From positions 3,528,001 through 3,592,000 of the forward strand of contig NZ_CP109811.1 of the NCBI RefSeq assembly GCF_014856545.2: 64,000 nucleotides of DNA. Reading direction: 5' to 3'. Made by a program: the position numbers and the translations under genes. Below are positions 23,064 to 32,526 of the stretch, one piece after another (position 1 is the stretch's first letter; each line of letters opens with the position of its first letter). Under the pieces are notes generated by a model that saw nothing but the letters and a program-made list of their open reading frames with translations, ran no database searches and was not told the origin of the DNA. This DNA is from Mesobacillus jeotgali (GTDB taxonomy: Bacteria; Bacillota; Bacilli; Bacillales; Cytobacillaceae).

Positions 23064-23133
23064 TTGGTTGTTTTTTAAAGACAAGATTTATTATATTAGC
23101 CAAATAACTAAATGTCAATAAAAAATCAAAACT

Positions 23134-23170
23134 TTTTTCTGAGGGAAACCAGCTGACTCCCCTCAGAAAA
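23134..23170 (-). terminator. Probable terminator of the rph-rdgB-ysnB unit
   Basis: TTTTCTGAGGG and CCCTCAGAAAA form an 11-bp stem about 15 bases after the ysnB stop. The following T run on the minus strand is interrupted, so efficiency is uncertain. Confidence 0.55.
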
Positions 23171-23184
23171 TCATTATAGTAGTT

Positions 23185-23709
23185 TTAACTTGTTTTGTGA
23201 AGTGAAAACTCCTGCCTTAACTCTGATATCTCACCATTTCCATAATCATAGATCCGCAATACCGCTTTTTTGTCTATCAGCTCCAGGATCGCATAGCTCT
23301 TTTCAGACCGGCCGCGTGGAAGCCTGATGCTTCCAGGATTGATGAACAGTACATCGTCTACCATTTCTGCACCCAGCAAATGGGAATGTCCAAAGCATAC
23401 GACATCAGCCTCTAGTTCTTTTGCCTTATAGTACAAGTTTACGAGTGTAGACTTCACCGAGTATAGATGCCCATGTGTCACAAAAATCTTCACGCCATTA
23501 ATCACATGAATTTCATCATCAGGAAAATGGCCATAAAAATCACAATTTCCCTTCACCGATTTGAAATTCTTAATAGCAGCATCATCTTCAGATAGCTCTG
23601 AGTCACCGCAATGGATCATCAAGTCCACATCATTGCCATGCAGCTTCTCAATTCCTTCTAGTAACTCTGTTGACCCGTGGCTGTCACTGACAATCAGCAC
23701 CCTACTCAT
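23185..23709 (-). CDS. ysnB: YsnB, MJ0936-family metallophosphoesterase
   Basis: A calcineurin-like phosphoesterase of 174 residues with metal ligands in SDSHG (about residue 7), HCGDSE, GNCDFYG, THGH and GHSH, all present. The start ATG 23709 overlaps the end of rdgB by 8 bases, and GAGAGG lies ahead; the frame is open 16 codons further upstream inside rdgB. Last gene of the rph-rdgB-ysnB set, as in B. subtilis. Its natural substrate is unknown. Confidence 0.9.
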   Translation of the reverse strand: MSRVLIVSDSHGSTELLEGIEKLHGNDVDLMIHCGDSELSEDDAAIKNFKSVKGNCDFYGHFPDDEIHVINGVKIFVTHGHLYSVKSTLVNLYYKAKELEADVVCFGHSHLLGAEMVDDVLFINPGSIRLPRGRSEKSYAILELIDKKAVLRIYDYGNGEISELRQEFSLHKTS

Positions 23710-24307
23710 GGCGTTCCTCTCGCCCTTTAAGAAGATCATCCAGTTTTCTGATCGCATTGGCCCTGTGGCTGATTTTGTTTTTTTCGTCAGATGCCAATTC
23801 AGCCATAGATTTTCGCTTTGTTTCTACGAAGAAAATCGGATCATAGCCAAAACCGTTGGTACCGCGACGTTCATTAAGGATTCTCCCTTCACATGTACCG
23901 AATACAGTCACTGTTTCCTTCCCTGGCTCTGCCATTGCGAGTGCACAGCAGAATCTTGCGGTGCGCTCGCTTTCTGGCACATCGTGAAGTTCATCGAGAA
24001 CTTTGTCAATGTTGTTTTCATCATTTTTCTCAGGTCCTGCGTAACGTGCCGAATACACACCCGGCCGTCCTTCCAATGCGTCAATCTCAAGCCCTGAATC
24101 ATCTGCAATCACTTTTACTCCAAGAATATTAGCGATTGCCTCAGCTTTTAGGATTGCGTTCTCTTCAAAAGTTGTCCCTGTTTCCTCTACATCATCAAGC
24201 TCTGGGTAATCGAGCAAAGTTTTTACCGCCATCCCTTTTGGCAAAAAAAGTTTCTCGAATTCCTTCGCTTTTCCTTTATTTTTTGTCGCGATTATGACAG
24301 ATTCCAT
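23702..24307 (-). CDS. rdgB: dITP/XTP pyrophosphatase (RdgB/HAM1 family)
   Basis: Hydrolyses non-canonical purine triphosphates (dITP, XTP) to keep them out of nucleic acids; ysnA in B. subtilis. The 201-residue product begins [13 protein letters not shown]; the substrate/metal motif is [13 protein letters not shown] near residue 68 and FGYDPIF near 150. ATG 24307 with TAGGGGAG ahead fits the family N-terminus. It lies 14 bases after rph and overlaps ysnB. Confidence 0.95.
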   Translation of the reverse strand: MESVIIATKNKGKAKEFEKLFLPKGMAVKTLLDYPELDDVEETGTTFEENAILKAEAIANILGVKVIADDSGLEIDALEGRPGVYSARYAGPEKNDENNIDKVLDELHDVPESERTARFCCALAMAEPGKETVTVFGTCEGRILNERRGTNGFGYDPIFFVETKRKSMAELASDEKNKISHRANAIRKLDDLLKGREERHE

Positions 24308-24320
24308 TTTTAGAACTCCC

Positions 24321-25076
24321 CTATCTCTGTTTTCCGCCCGCAATTTTGGCAGTCAATTCTTCTCCCAGAGCTTCCTTCTGTTTTTCAAACAATTCCGTGA
24401 TTCCATCCTGTGCGGCCTTTAAGAGCTCTTGTAGCTGGCTGTATGAAAAAGTAGCTTCTTCTCCCGTTCCCTGCAGCTCAACGAACTCCCCATTGCCGGT
24501 CATAACAACATTCATGTCGACATGGGCGGCAGAATCCTCGACATAATTCAAATCAACAACAGCCTCACCGTTCTTAAGGACACCGACACTCGTCGCAGCA
24601 AGAAGATCAGTCACAGGAAAAGCAGACAGCTTCTTTTGCTTGCTCAGCTTCTCAAGTGCCATAGCCATCGCAACAAAAGCTCCTGTGATGGAAGCAGTAC
24701 GAGTGCCCCCGTCCGCCTGGATGACATCGCAATCGACCCAAACAGTACGCTCGCCAATAGCCTCAAGGTTTACAACTGCGCGCAAAGCTCTCCCGATCAA
24801 ACGCTGGATTTCCATCGTTCTTCCTGATATCTTTCCTTTTGCCGCCTCACGAATATTCCTCTGTTCTGTAGCGCGCGGCAGCATTGAGTATTCTGCTGTA
24901 ATCCATCCTTTTCCTTCGCCCCTCATGAACGGAGGAACACGGTCCTCGATGCTGGCAGTACAAATCACCTTTGTATCTCCAACAGAGATCAGCACAGAGC
25001 CTTCTGGATGCTTCAGGTAATCCGTTTCAATATGTATTGGTCTTAATTGCAAGGGTTCACGCCCATCAAATCGCAT
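24321..25076 (-). CDS. rph: Ribonuclease PH
   Basis: Phosphate-dependent 3' exonuclease that trims tRNA precursors. The 251-residue protein starts [14 protein letters not shown] at ATG 25076, nine codons inside the longest frame, with AAGGAGG ahead. RNase PH signatures include EYSMLPRAT near residue 65 and [18 protein letters not shown] near 115. It is the first gene of the rph-rdgB-ysnB unit, and a terminator separates it from gerM upstream. Confidence 0.96.
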   Translation of the reverse strand: MRFDGREPLQLRPIHIETDYLKHPEGSVLISVGDTKVICTASIEDRVPPFMRGEGKGWITAEYSMLPRATEQRNIREAAKGKISGRTMEIQRLIGRALRAVVNLEAIGERTVWVDCDVIQADGGTRTASITGAFVAMAMALEKLSKQKKLSAFPVTDLLAATSVGVLKNGEAVVDLNYVEDSAAHVDMNVVMTGNGEFVELQGTGEEATFSYSQLQELLKAAQDGITELFEKQKEALGEELTAKIAGGKQR

Positions 25077-25138
25077 TATAAATATCCTCCTTAGCATGAT
25101 CAAAAGCAGGCAGCCTGCCCGGTAACCACAATATAAAT

Positions 25139-25165
25139 AAGAGGCAGGAAATACGCCTGCCTCTT
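25139..25165 (-). terminator. Intrinsic terminator of gerM
   Basis: The 10-bp stem AAGAGGCAGG / CCTGCCTCTT lies 36 bases after the gerM stop on the minus strand; the following T run is weak (ATTTAT). Confidence 0.65.
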
Positions 25166-25200
25166 CGAATGTCTTTAATTAGTATATCAAAATCTGGCTA

Positions 25201-26271
25201 TTAAAAACTACCTGTGTTCACTTTTTCAGGCCTTGTAACCGGCTCAGCCAGCTTTTCTCCTGATTCTGTAAGAACATCTGCCTTTCCGTTCACCGTAAGA
25301 GCCACACTCTCAACCCCTGTCTGTTCTGTCAGTGATAGCACAAGGGAATTCAGCAGGTGTTCAGACACCATTTTTTCTTCAAAGCTGCCATAAATGGATT
25401 CATTGAAGTTCAATGTTACCTTGCCATCCTCAACCTTAGGTGCGTCAAGAAGCTTTACACCTGACTGGAAATCTGACAGAAGATTGGAAGCATACGCCGG
25501 CCCTTCAACAAGCTCGTTTACGATTGCAGTAATGTTATCCTTCATTTCATTGCTGACGCGTTTTGTTACTGGAACATAATAATATGCGCCTTCCTCGCCG
25601 CCAATATAATATACCGTGACCGCTTTCGTGTTTGTGATATCCACGACATCTGTATTGTCAGTATTGATGCCATCCGCACGGCTCAGCTCTCCACCGATAG
25701 GAGTGCCGCCTACAGGCATCGCTTCAAGAGGGGTGCCATTCATTTGAAGCTTAACTTCATCAATGGTATCAAACTGTGTGAGCGTCCATGTCACAGCCTG
25801 GAGAATCCTTTTCTCATCCTCTTTTTGATAGGATCCGAATTCCTTTGAAAAATCAACCGTTGCCGTGCCGTCCTTGATGTTCACTGTCATTTGTGTGTCA
25901 GCTGGGAGGACGGCCCTGAAGCCATTTGGAAGCATTTGCTCGACTGGCCCATTTGCAACAAGGTATTCCAGTGCCTGCTTAGCGACACTTTCTGTTTTCG
26001 GAAGATCCATTGTCTGTGAGACAACATAGCCATTTTTATCGATTAAATACAATTCTGTCTGGATAGATGTTTCAACCGCTTCTGTACCATCCTCCGTTGT
26101 TTCTGTAGAAACATTTTCATCAAGAGCCTCCCCCTCTTCCATGAACGTGACATCCTGCGGAGGATCGATCTTTTTCTTTTCCTCGCCCCCGAACAGCCCA
26201 CACCCTGATAGGAATACCGTAGTTGCCAATGTAGCAGCTGTAACGACCACAGCCTTTTTATTTTTTGACAT
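25201..26271 (-). CDS. gerM: GerM, spore-formation/germination lipoprotein
   Basis: A 356-residue lipoprotein with a positively charged N-terminus, a hydrophobic stretch and lipobox LSGC (Cys24). Two GerMN domains follow (about residues 85-200 and 225-345), the layout of B. subtilis GerM, which is needed for normal spore cortex and engulfment. GGAGGG precedes the ATG. Neighbours racE and rph are as in B. subtilis. A sigma-E promoter is expected, but I could not place one with confidence. Confidence 0.94.
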   Translation of the reverse strand: MSKNKKAVVVTAATLATTVFLSGCGLFGGEEKKKIDPPQDVTFMEEGEALDENVSTETTEDGTEAVETSIQTELYLIDKNGYVVSQTMDLPKTESVAKQALEYLVANGPVEQMLPNGFRAVLPADTQMTVNIKDGTATVDFSKEFGSYQKEDEKRILQAVTWTLTQFDTIDEVKLQMNGTPLEAMPVGGTPIGGELSRADGINTDNTDVVDITNTKAVTVYYIGGEEGAYYYVPVTKRVSNEMKDNITAIVNELVEGPAYASNLLSDFQSGVKLLDAPKVEDGKVTLNFNESIYGSFEEKMVSEHLLNSLVLSLTEQTGVESVALTVNGKADVLTESGEKLAEPVTRPEKVNTGSF

Positions 26272-26370
26272 ATAAATCCCTCCAAAGACAGTTTGTACTA
26301 ATATGTATACGAGCCTATGGATATTTTAGACCGCCTTTAGGAAGATTTTTAAGAAATGCAGAAAAATAAA

Positions 26371-26393
26371 AAAGACCTCCGTCTCCGGAAGCC
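26371..26393 (-). terminator. Intrinsic terminator of racE
   Basis: A short GC-rich stem (CTTCCG / CGGAGG, one wobble) with a GAGA tetraloop starts 5 bases after the racE stop and is followed on the minus strand by TCTTTTTTATTTTT. Confidence 0.8.
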
Positions 26394-26396
26394 TTG

Positions 26397-27194
26397 TTAA
26401 CCTAATTTAATTTTCTCAACGTTATCAATTGGCCTCTCCAGCCACTGGGATGCTATAGCAGAAAAAATTGTTCTGGAGCCTGTCATGTAATAGAAATGCT
26501 GCGGAAGTTCTTCTCTGTCAGCAAACATGTCGTTATGGCCGAGAATCGTGCTTACCTCTCGCGCTGTTTCCTCGCCTGAACTGATCACCTTGACCTCAGG
26601 TCCCATCACTTCCTTAATGAGCGGCTCGAGCAAAGGGTAGTGGGTGCAGCCAAGGATCAATGTATCAAGTCCCTGTCCCTGCAGTGGCTGAAGGGTTTCA
26701 GTTACCACTTTCTTTGCGACACGTCCATCGTATTCTCCACTTTCTACAAGCGGCACGAACTTTGGGCAGGCGAGTGCTTCAATGGCAGTCTTACGATTGA
26801 TGGATTTCAAGGCATGCTCGTACGCACGGCTTTTTACCGTGCCTTCGGTTCCAATAATGCCAATTTTATAATTGTCTGTTACCTTGATCGCTGTCCGTGC
26901 ACCTGGCTGGATGACACCTAACACAGGTATCGGGAGTTCATTTCTTATCTCGTCAAGGACCACAGCAGTCGCTGTATTGCATGCAATAACCAGCATTTTA
27001 ATATTTTTTCCTAAAAGAAAACGGGTCATTTGCCAGGTGAACCTCTTCACTTCCTCAACAGGTCGAGGACCATATGGACAACGTGCCGTATCACCAACAT
27101 AGATGATCTGCTCGTATGGCAGCTGTCTCATGACCTCCTTGGCAACGGTTAACCCGCCTACTCCTGAATCAATGATTCCTATTGGTCGATTCAA
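26397..27194 (-). CDS. racE: Glutamate racemase
   Basis: Supplies D-glutamate for peptidoglycan. The 265-residue product contains [16 protein letters not shown] at the N-terminus and the two catalytic cysteines in ACNTATA and [11 protein letters not shown] 27194 is chosen (protein begins [10 protein letters not shown], like relatives; GAGG lies eight bases ahead). A GTG at 27215 would add seven residues and overlap ysmB by 11 bases, and cannot be excluded. Confidence 0.93.
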   Translation of the reverse strand: MNRPIGIIDSGVGGLTVAKEVMRQLPYEQIIYVGDTARCPYGPRPVEEVKRFTWQMTRFLLGKNIKMLVIACNTATAVVLDEIRNELPIPVLGVIQPGARTAIKVTDNYKIGIIGTEGTVKSRAYEHALKSINRKTAIEALACPKFVPLVESGEYDGRVAKKVVTETLQPLQGQGLDTLILGCTHYPLLEPLIKEVMGPEVKVISSGEETAREVSTILGHNDMFADREELPQHFYYMTGSRTIFSAIASQWLERPIDNVEKIKLG

Positions 27195-27204
27195 AAAACT
27201 CGCC

Positions 27205-27663
27205 TCATTCTCCACGCATTTCTTGATGTAATTTCGCTAAGCCCTCTTTAAGGGACACTATTTCCTCACCTGAAAAATCCTTCAATACCTCTTGAAGGTA
27301 TAGCTGGCGTTTCTTGATCACTTCATCGATGATCCTTTCCCCTTCGTCCAGAAGATGGATGCGGACTACACGCCTGTCATTGGGATCCTTCACCCTGACA
27401 ACAAGCTCATTTTTCTCCATCCTGTCTACTAGATCCGTGGTCGTGCTGCAAGCCAGGAACATTTTATTCGACAGCTCCCCAATTGTCATATCCCCATCCT
27501 CAAATAGCCATTGCAGCGCAATGAACTGTGGAGGCGTGATCGTGTAATTGCTGAGGAGCTCGCGTCCCTTCTGCTTAATAATACCTGATATGTAACGCAG
27601 ATCCTTTTCGATATCAGCAACCGTCTCCAGTCCCTGATTCTTTTCTACCCCTTCAAGTTTCAT
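27205..27663 (-). CDS. ysmB: MarR-family transcription regulator YsmB
   Basis: A 152-residue protein with a winged helix-turn-helix: [26 protein letters not shown], then the recognition helix [13 protein letters not shown] and wing [17 protein letters not shown] 27663 has AGGAG nine bases ahead; the frame extends only three codons upstream from a TTG. It lies between gerE and racE as in B. subtilis. Its regulatory targets are unknown. Confidence 0.9.
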   Translation of the reverse strand: MKLEGVEKNQGLETVADIEKDLRYISGIIKQKGRELLSNYTITPPQFIALQWLFEDGDMTIGELSNKMFLACSTTTDLVDRMEKNELVVRVKDPNDRRVVRIHLLDEGERIIDEVIKKRQLYLQEVLKDFSGEEIVSLKEGLAKLHQEMRGE

Positions 27664-27816
27664 CTGTAACAACTCCTAAAATCTATTTCCTTTATCCATA
27701 AAACTTGTTTTCCAAGCAGAGATGATTTTTACTATTGCCCTTATTTTCTACTTTTTTCGAGCAAATTTCAAGACAGAATTCCGATAAGAGCCTGTTTTAC
27801 CCTATTAAACATCTTA

Positions 27817-27843
27817 ACCGGCCCCCCATTCGGGATGGCCGGT
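27817..27843 (-). terminator. GC-rich hairpin after gerE, probable terminator
   Basis: ACCGGCC and GGCCGGT, with further inner CCC/GGG pairs, form a stable hairpin 6 bases after the gerE stop. The minus strand continues TTAAGATG without a real T run. Confidence 0.55.
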
Positions 27844-27849
27844 CAATGA

Positions 27850-28074
27850 TTAAAGTTCTAGCTCTCCCATACGCAGGAGCTCTACAACAGCTTGGGAACG
27901 CCCCTTTACACCAAGCTTTTGCATGGCGTTTGAAATATGGTTCCGAACCGTTTTTTCGCTGATAAATAATTCACTAGCGATCTCTTTTGTTGTTTTGTCT
28001 TGTACTAACAGTTCGAAAACTTCTCTTTCGCGTTTTGTGAGTAATGGCTTGTGAGTATAATCATTTTCCTTCAA
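27850..28074 (-). CDS. gerE: GerE, late mother-cell sporulation regulator
   Basis: A 74-residue LuxR/FixJ-type DNA-binding protein consisting almost wholly of the helix-turn-helix domain ([20 protein letters not shown] onward). From memory it is nearly identical to B. subtilis GerE after the first dozen residues. It activates and represses sigma-K-dependent spore coat genes. The start is TTG 28074, with AGGAGGG nine bases ahead. A sigma-K-like promoter lies about 65 bases upstream. This gene is strong evidence that the organism forms spores. Confidence 0.98.
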   Translation of the reverse strand: MKENDYTHKPLLTKREREVFELLVQDKTTKEIASELFISEKTVRNHISNAMQKLGVKGRSQAVVELLRMGELEL

Positions 28075-28138
28075 GTATTGTAACCCTCCTTGCCTTCGCC
28101 AGCTGTGAACTGCGGGGTGGGTATAAATTTAGTCAAAA

Positions 28139-28168
28139 TATCATATGTGAAGGAAAGAGGTGTAGTGA
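28139..28168 (-). promoter_or_regulatory. Sigma-K-type promoter of gerE
   Basis: On the minus strand, -35 TCACT (28164-28168), 16 bases, then -10 CATATGATA (28139-28147), matching the sigma-K pattern AC - 16/17 - CATANNNTA. gerE is a known sigma-K gene. Confidence 0.75.
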
Positions 28169-28215
28169 CAACATTTAAGGGACTTCATGCCAATTTTTAT
28201 TTTTATACGCAAAAC

Positions 28216-28683
28216 TTATTTAACGGCGGATTTTTTGCTTTCTGAAAACAATTGCCTCATTTCCTCTGTCCAGGAAACACCCTTGCCTGTTCTCTTGGAA
28301 ATTTGCACGATTGTCCCCCTGCCAGTCAAGCAGATTGAGCCATCCGCTTTTTTGACCATATAGTGAAGGTCAACTGAAGAATTCCCAATTGAGTTGGCTT
28401 TCACATATATTTTCAGGTCTTCATCAAAGAAAATCTGGCTTTGATAATCACACTGAAGATCGGCAACGACCGGAATCGTCTCATTCTCTGGCTTGACCCA
28501 ATCCTGCATGAATCCCTGGCTTTTGAAATATTCAATTCTCGCCTGTTCGAAATATGTAAACGGAACTGTGTTGTTTAAATGCCCAAACATATCAGTTTCC
28601 GAAAACCGAACCTTCACCTGATAAAAAAATTCAAACTCCTCTTCCCAGCTTACAATCTCGTTAATGTATTCCATCTTTTTCAT
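28216..28683 (-). CDS. ysmA: Acyl-CoA thioesterase of hot-dog fold, YsmA
   Basis: A 155-residue 4-hydroxybenzoyl-CoA thioesterase-like protein. The active-site segment is VRFSETDMFGHLNNTVPFTYFEQAR near residues 25-50, with the catalytic-type Asp in ETD and HLNN typical of the family. ATG 28683 has GGGAGG ahead. It lies between sdhB and gerE as in B. subtilis. A FadR-like operator just upstream suggests a link with fatty acid degradation; the natural acyl-CoA substrate is unknown. Confidence 0.88.
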   Translation of the reverse strand: MKKMEYINEIVSWEEEFEFFYQVKVRFSETDMFGHLNNTVPFTYFEQARIEYFKSQGFMQDWVKPENETIPVVADLQCDYQSQIFFDEDLKIYVKANSIGNSSVDLHYMVKKADGSICLTGRGTIVQISKRTGKGVSWTEEMRQLFSESKKSAVK

Positions 28684-28702
28684 GCTGTAACCTCCCAAAA
28701 AC

Positions 28703-28720
28703 TGAATGAACATTCATTCT
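28703..28720. promoter_or_regulatory. FadR-like operator upstream of ysmA
   Basis: TGAATGAACATTCATTCT agrees with the B. subtilis FadR consensus TGAATGAMTANTCATTCA at 15 of 17 defined positions and is palindromic. It lies between the -10 element (28728-28733) and the ribosome binding site, where bound repressor would block transcription. Confidence 0.7.
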
Positions 28721-28727
28721 TTTCTTT

Positions 28728-28756
28728 ATTATAAATATATTTAGTCATTTTGGGAA
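28728..28756 (-). promoter_or_regulatory. Probable sigma-A promoter of ysmA
   Basis: On the minus strand, -10 TATAAT (28728-28733), a 17-base spacer and a weak -35 TTCCCA (28751-28756). Confidence 0.6.
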
Positions 28757-28805
28757 TAAAAAAGGCTAAAACAAAAACCAACACAGGAATATTATAGCTG
28801 TAAAA

Positions 28806-28836
28806 GAAAAAACCTCCCTTTCCGAAGAAAAGGAGG
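28806..28836 (-). terminator. Intrinsic terminator of sdhCAB
   Basis: CCTCC(T/C)TTTC arms form a hairpin 7 bases after the sdhB stop, followed on the minus strand by TTTTTTCTTTT. Confidence 0.85.
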
Positions 28837-28843
28837 CTGGATT

Positions 28844-29605
28844 TTAAACTTGATCGCTTCCGAAGAAGTTCTTGAATGACTGGAATGTTGTATCACGGTT
28901 CAAGGCAGCGATTGATGTTGTCAATGGAATTCCTTTAGGGCAAGACTGAACGCAGTTCTGTGAGTTACCGCAGTTCGCAAGTCCGCCGTCTCCCATGATT
29001 GTTTCAAGACGCTCGCCTTTGTTCAAAGCACCTGTTGGGTGTGCGTTGAAGAGACGAACCTGTGATAATGGCTGAGGCCCAATGAAATCTGACTTGTCGT
29101 TTACGTTAGGGCAAGCCTCAAGGCAAACGCCGCAAGTCATACACTTGGAAAGTTCATAAGCCCACTGACGCTTTTTCTCTGGCATACGCGGACCAGGTCC
29201 AAGATCGTAAGTACCATCGATTGGAACCCATGCCTTTACGCGCTTCAAAGAATCGAACATGCGGCTGCGGTCAACCTGAAGGTCACGGACAACCGGGAAT
29301 GTTCTCATAGGCTCAAGCCTGATTGGCTGCTCAAGCTGGTCAACGAGCGCAGAGCATGACTGGCGCGGGCGGCCATTGATGACCATAGAACACGCACCAC
29401 AAACCTCTTCAAGGCAGTTCATATCCCAGGAAATTGGGGTAGTGGCTTCACCTTTTGTATTTACAGGATTACGACGAATTTCCATTAGTGCAGAAATCAC
29501 GTTCATATTTGGACGGTAATCAAGTTCGAACTCTTCCTGATAAGGGGCTGAATCAGGAGTATCCTGGCGGCTGATGATAAAACGGACAGTTTTTTTCTCT
29601 GACAT
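28844..29605 (-). CDS. sdhB: Succinate dehydrogenase iron-sulfur subunit
   Basis: Passes electrons from FAD to menaquinone in complex II. The 253-residue protein has the [2Fe-2S] cysteines in CLEEVCGACSM and a later Cys, the [4Fe-4S] cluster in CMTCGVCLEACP and the [3Fe-4S] region in CVQSCPKGIP. It is the last gene of sdhCAB, 6 bases after sdhA. Confidence 0.97.
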   Translation of the reverse strand: MSEKKTVRFIISRQDTPDSAPYQEEFELDYRPNMNVISALMEIRRNPVNTKGEATTPISWDMNCLEEVCGACSMVINGRPRQSCSALVDQLEQPIRLEPMRTFPVVRDLQVDRSRMFDSLKRVKAWVPIDGTYDLGPGPRMPEKKRQWAYELSKCMTCGVCLEACPNVNDKSDFIGPQPLSQVRLFNAHPTGALNKGERLETIMGDGGLANCGNSQNCVQSCPKGIPLTTSIAALNRDTTFQSFKNFFGSDQV

Positions 29606-29611
29606 GCTCTA

Positions 29612-31369
29612 TTACTCCCCTTTCTTCTTAGAATAATCGCGCTTACGCGGCTGGATTAATGATGTATCAACATCTTCATAATGGAATGCTGGCGCAGAGT
29701 TTGCATCAACAAACTTCGCCATAGTTGTCTTCAAGAAATCCTCGTCATTACGATCAGGGAATTCTGGTTTATAGTGAGCCCCACGGCTTTCATTTCGGTT
29801 ATAAGCACCGATTGTGATAACACGTGCAAGCTGAAGCATGTTTTGAAGCTGACGTGTGAACACAGCACCCTGGTTGCTCCATTTTGCCGTATCGTTAATA
29901 TTGATATTCTTATAGCGCTCCATTAACTCGACGATCTTTTCGTCTGTTTTCTGAAGTCTATCATTGTAGCGAACAACGGTTACATTGTCCGTCATCCACT
30001 CACCAAGCTCTTTGTGAAGGACATATGCATTCTCTGTTCCATCCATGGACATAACATTGTCCCACTTCTCCTGCTCCATCTTGACAGCATCATCGAAAAG
30101 TGCTGAAGAAATAGCATCTGAGCTCTTTTCTAGGCCGTTGATGTAACGGATTGCGTTTGGACCTGCAACCATACCGCCGTAGATTGCTGACAATAACGAG
30201 TTGGCACCAAGACGGTTCGCACCGTGCTGAGAATAATCTACCTCACCCGCAGCAAACAGGCCTGGAATATTTGTCATCTGATCATAGTCAACCCAAAGTC
30301 CGCCCATAGAATAGTGAACGGCAGGGAATATTTTCATAGGAACTTTTCTTGGGTCATCGCCCATGAATTTCTCATAGATTTCGATGATACCGCCAAGCTT
30401 GATATCAAGCTCTTTTGGATCCTTGTGTGATAGATCGAGGTAAACCATGTTCTCGCCGTTGATGCCAAGCTTCTGGCTTACGCATACGTCAAAGATTTCA
30501 CGTGTCGCGATGTCACGCGGCACAAGGTTTCCATAAGCTGGATACTTCTCTTCAAGGAAGTACCATGGCTTGCCATCCTTGTACGTCCATACTCGTCCAC
30601 CTTCTCCACGGGCAGATTCACTCATCAGGCGGAGTTTGTCATCTCCCGGGATTGCAGTAGGGTGAATCTGGATGAATTCCCCGTTAGCGTAATAACCACC
30701 CTGCTGATAAACGATCGCAGCAGCAGAACCAGTATTGATAACTGAGTTCGTTGTTTTACCGAAGATGATACCAGGACCACCAGTTGCCATAATGACAGCA
30801 TCAGCAGCAAATGATTTGATTTCCATTGAAGTCAGGTTCTGTGCTACGACTCCGCGGCACACACCTTCCTCATCCTTAATTATTCCGAGGAATTCCCATC
30901 CTTCATACTTTGTGACCAAACCAGCCACTTCATGGCGGCGAACCTGCTCATCCAAAGCGTATAGAAGCTGCTGTCCAGTTGTCGCACCCGCAAATGCTGT
31001 ACGGTGGTGCTGCGTGCCTCCAAAGCGGCGGAAATCAAGCAGGCCTTCCGGTGTACGGTTGAACATTACACCCATACGGTCAAGAAGGTGAATGATTCCA
31101 GGCGCTGCTTCAGCCATCGCTTTAACTGGCGGCTGGTTCGCAAGGAAGTCACCGCCGTAAACTGTATCATCAAAGTGCTCCCATGGAGAGTCACCTTCAC
31201 CTTTAGTATTTACTGCACCGTTGATTCCGCCCTGTGCACATACAGAGTGGGAACGTTTTACCGGCACAAGAGAAAACAGTTCAACAGGAGTTCCTGTTTC
31301 TGCAACTTTTATTGTAGCCATTAAGCCAGCCAAACCGCCGCCGACTACGATCACCTTACCTTTACTCAT
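29612..31369 (-). CDS. sdhA: Succinate dehydrogenase flavoprotein subunit
   Basis: Oxidises succinate to fumarate with covalently bound FAD. The 585-residue protein begins MSKGKVIVVGGGLAGLMA (FAD-binding), has the substrate-site segment RRFGGTQHHRTAFAGATTG, and YSQHGANRLGANSLL near residue 375. It matches the length of the Bacillus enzyme. Middle gene of sdhCAB. Confidence 0.97.
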   Translation of the reverse strand: MSKGKVIVVGGGLAGLMATIKVAETGTPVELFSLVPVKRSHSVCAQGGINGAVNTKGEGDSPWEHFDDTVYGGDFLANQPPVKAMAEAAPGIIHLLDRMGVMFNRTPEGLLDFRRFGGTQHHRTAFAGATTGQQLLYALDEQVRRHEVAGLVTKYEGWEFLGIIKDEEGVCRGVVAQNLTSMEIKSFAADAVIMATGGPGIIFGKTTNSVINTGSAAAIVYQQGGYYANGEFIQIHPTAIPGDDKLRLMSESARGEGGRVWTYKDGKPWYFLEEKYPAYGNLVPRDIATREIFDVCVSQKLGINGENMVYLDLSHKDPKELDIKLGGIIEIYEKFMGDDPRKVPMKIFPAVHYSMGGLWVDYDQMTNIPGLFAAGEVDYSQHGANRLGANSLLSAIYGGMVAGPNAIRYINGLEKSSDAISSALFDDAVKMEQEKWDNVMSMDGTENAYVLHKELGEWMTDNVTVVRYNDRLQKTDEKIVELMERYKNININDTAKWSNQGAVFTRQLQNMLQLARVITIGAYNRNESRGAHYKPEFPDRNDEDFLKTTMAKFVDANSAPAFHYEDVDTSLIQPRKRDYSKKKGE

Positions 31370-31453
31370 CGTGACTCACTCCCTTAAATCCATGTCTGTC
31401 TTTCATATCCGATTAAAAGTAAATCTTTTTAGCAAATAGTCCTGAAAAAGGCC

Positions 31454-32062
31454 TTATACAAATGCTAGGATTGCGCGGACACCTACGATGGAAAGCGCAA
31501 TGAAAACTCCGATAGTGACGTAAGTAGAAATCACTTGAGAACGTGGTGTTACAGTGATTCCCCAGCTCACGAAGAATGACCATAATCCGTTCGCAAAGTG
31601 GAAAGTTGTAGAGATGACACCAATTAAATAGAACCAAAGCATGAATGGAGATGAAAGGATCGTCTCCATCATCTGGAAGTTAACTTCTGCACCAAATGCT
31701 GCGGCAATACGAGTTTCCCATACATGCCAAGCTACGAAAATCAAAGTAATCACACCTGACACACGCTGAAGCATGAACATCCAGTTTCTGAAATAGCCAT
31801 ATTGGCCTATATTGTTTTTAGCCGTAAAAGCAATATAAAGACCGTAAATTGCATGGAATAATAACGGTAAGAAGATAATGAAAATTTCTAAAAAGTACCT
31901 GAAAGGCAATTGCTCCATAAAATGTGCTGCGTTATTGAATGATTCTTCTCCCCCTGTAGCAAAATGGTTGACTACAAGGTGCTGCATAAGGAAAAGACCT
32001 ACTGGAATGACACCCAGCAAAGAATGCAGCCTCCGCCAATAAAACTCTTGTCTACCTGCCAT
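31454..32062 (-). CDS. sdhC: Succinate dehydrogenase cytochrome b558 subunit
   Basis: The membrane anchor carrying two haem b. The 202-residue protein has five predicted membrane segments, with candidate haem-ligand histidines in the segments near residues 28, 70, 113 and 155 (for example LMQHLVVNHF and AWHVWE). It begins MAGRQEFYWRRLHSLLG; AGGGGGG precedes the ATG. First gene of sdhCAB. Confidence 0.96.
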   Translation of the reverse strand: MAGRQEFYWRRLHSLLGVIPVGLFLMQHLVVNHFATGGEESFNNAAHFMEQLPFRYFLEIFIIFLPLLFHAIYGLYIAFTAKNNIGQYGYFRNWMFMLQRVSGVITLIFVAWHVWETRIAAAFGAEVNFQMMETILSSPFMLWFYLIGVISTTFHFANGLWSFFVSWGITVTPRSQVISTYVTIGVFIALSIVGVRAILAFV

Positions 32063-32184
32063 AAGTATACCCCCCTGAAATTTGGCCGTGATGTCCGGTT
32101 TCTCTCCCCAACCCTATTAATCTAACAGATTGATCCAACCTAACATCAAAAAATAAGCATTTCTTACAATTATGTGACATGTCC

Positions 32185-32213
32185 ATTTTACTCCCATCAT
32201 AATAGAGCGTCAA
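32185..32213 (-). promoter_or_regulatory. Sigma-A promoter of sdhCAB
   Basis: On the minus strand, -35 TTGACG (32208-32213), a 17-base spacer and -10 TAAAAT (32185-32190), about 120 bases upstream of the sdhC start. Confidence 0.75.
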
Positions 32214-32526
32214 GAAAACGGATACATAAAAATGCTTATATAAATAAAATTTTTAAAATATATTGATATTGTAAAAATCCCACTTTCTAATTATTCCAAC
32301 GCGTTAAAGAGTATATTAAAATAATACTATTGCCTGTTGGATATGACTGATAAAATTTTCCCTATCCAATAATTTTTGAATAACGAAGTATCGGGTATGG
32401 TATAAACATGGAAAAATCTTATAGAATTTCTTATGCCATGCAAAATTTAACAACTTTTTAATTTTATGAATATGGTTGTTTTCACGGCAAATTGTTTATA
32501 ATAGAGTGATAGAAAGAGGGGAGAAC
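32214..32526. other. AT-rich divergent region between sdhC and yslB
   Basis: No gene is seen. A TATAAT at 32497-32502 on the plus strand is the likely -10 of yslB; the possible -35 (TTGTTT) is only 15 bases ahead. The rest is AT-rich with no clear structure. Confidence 0.45.

Noticed and set aside
23702..23757. Longer ysnB start at 23757
   Set aside because: The extra residues overlap rdgB, and the metallophosphoesterase fold starts at [18 protein letters not shown] precedes ATG 23709.
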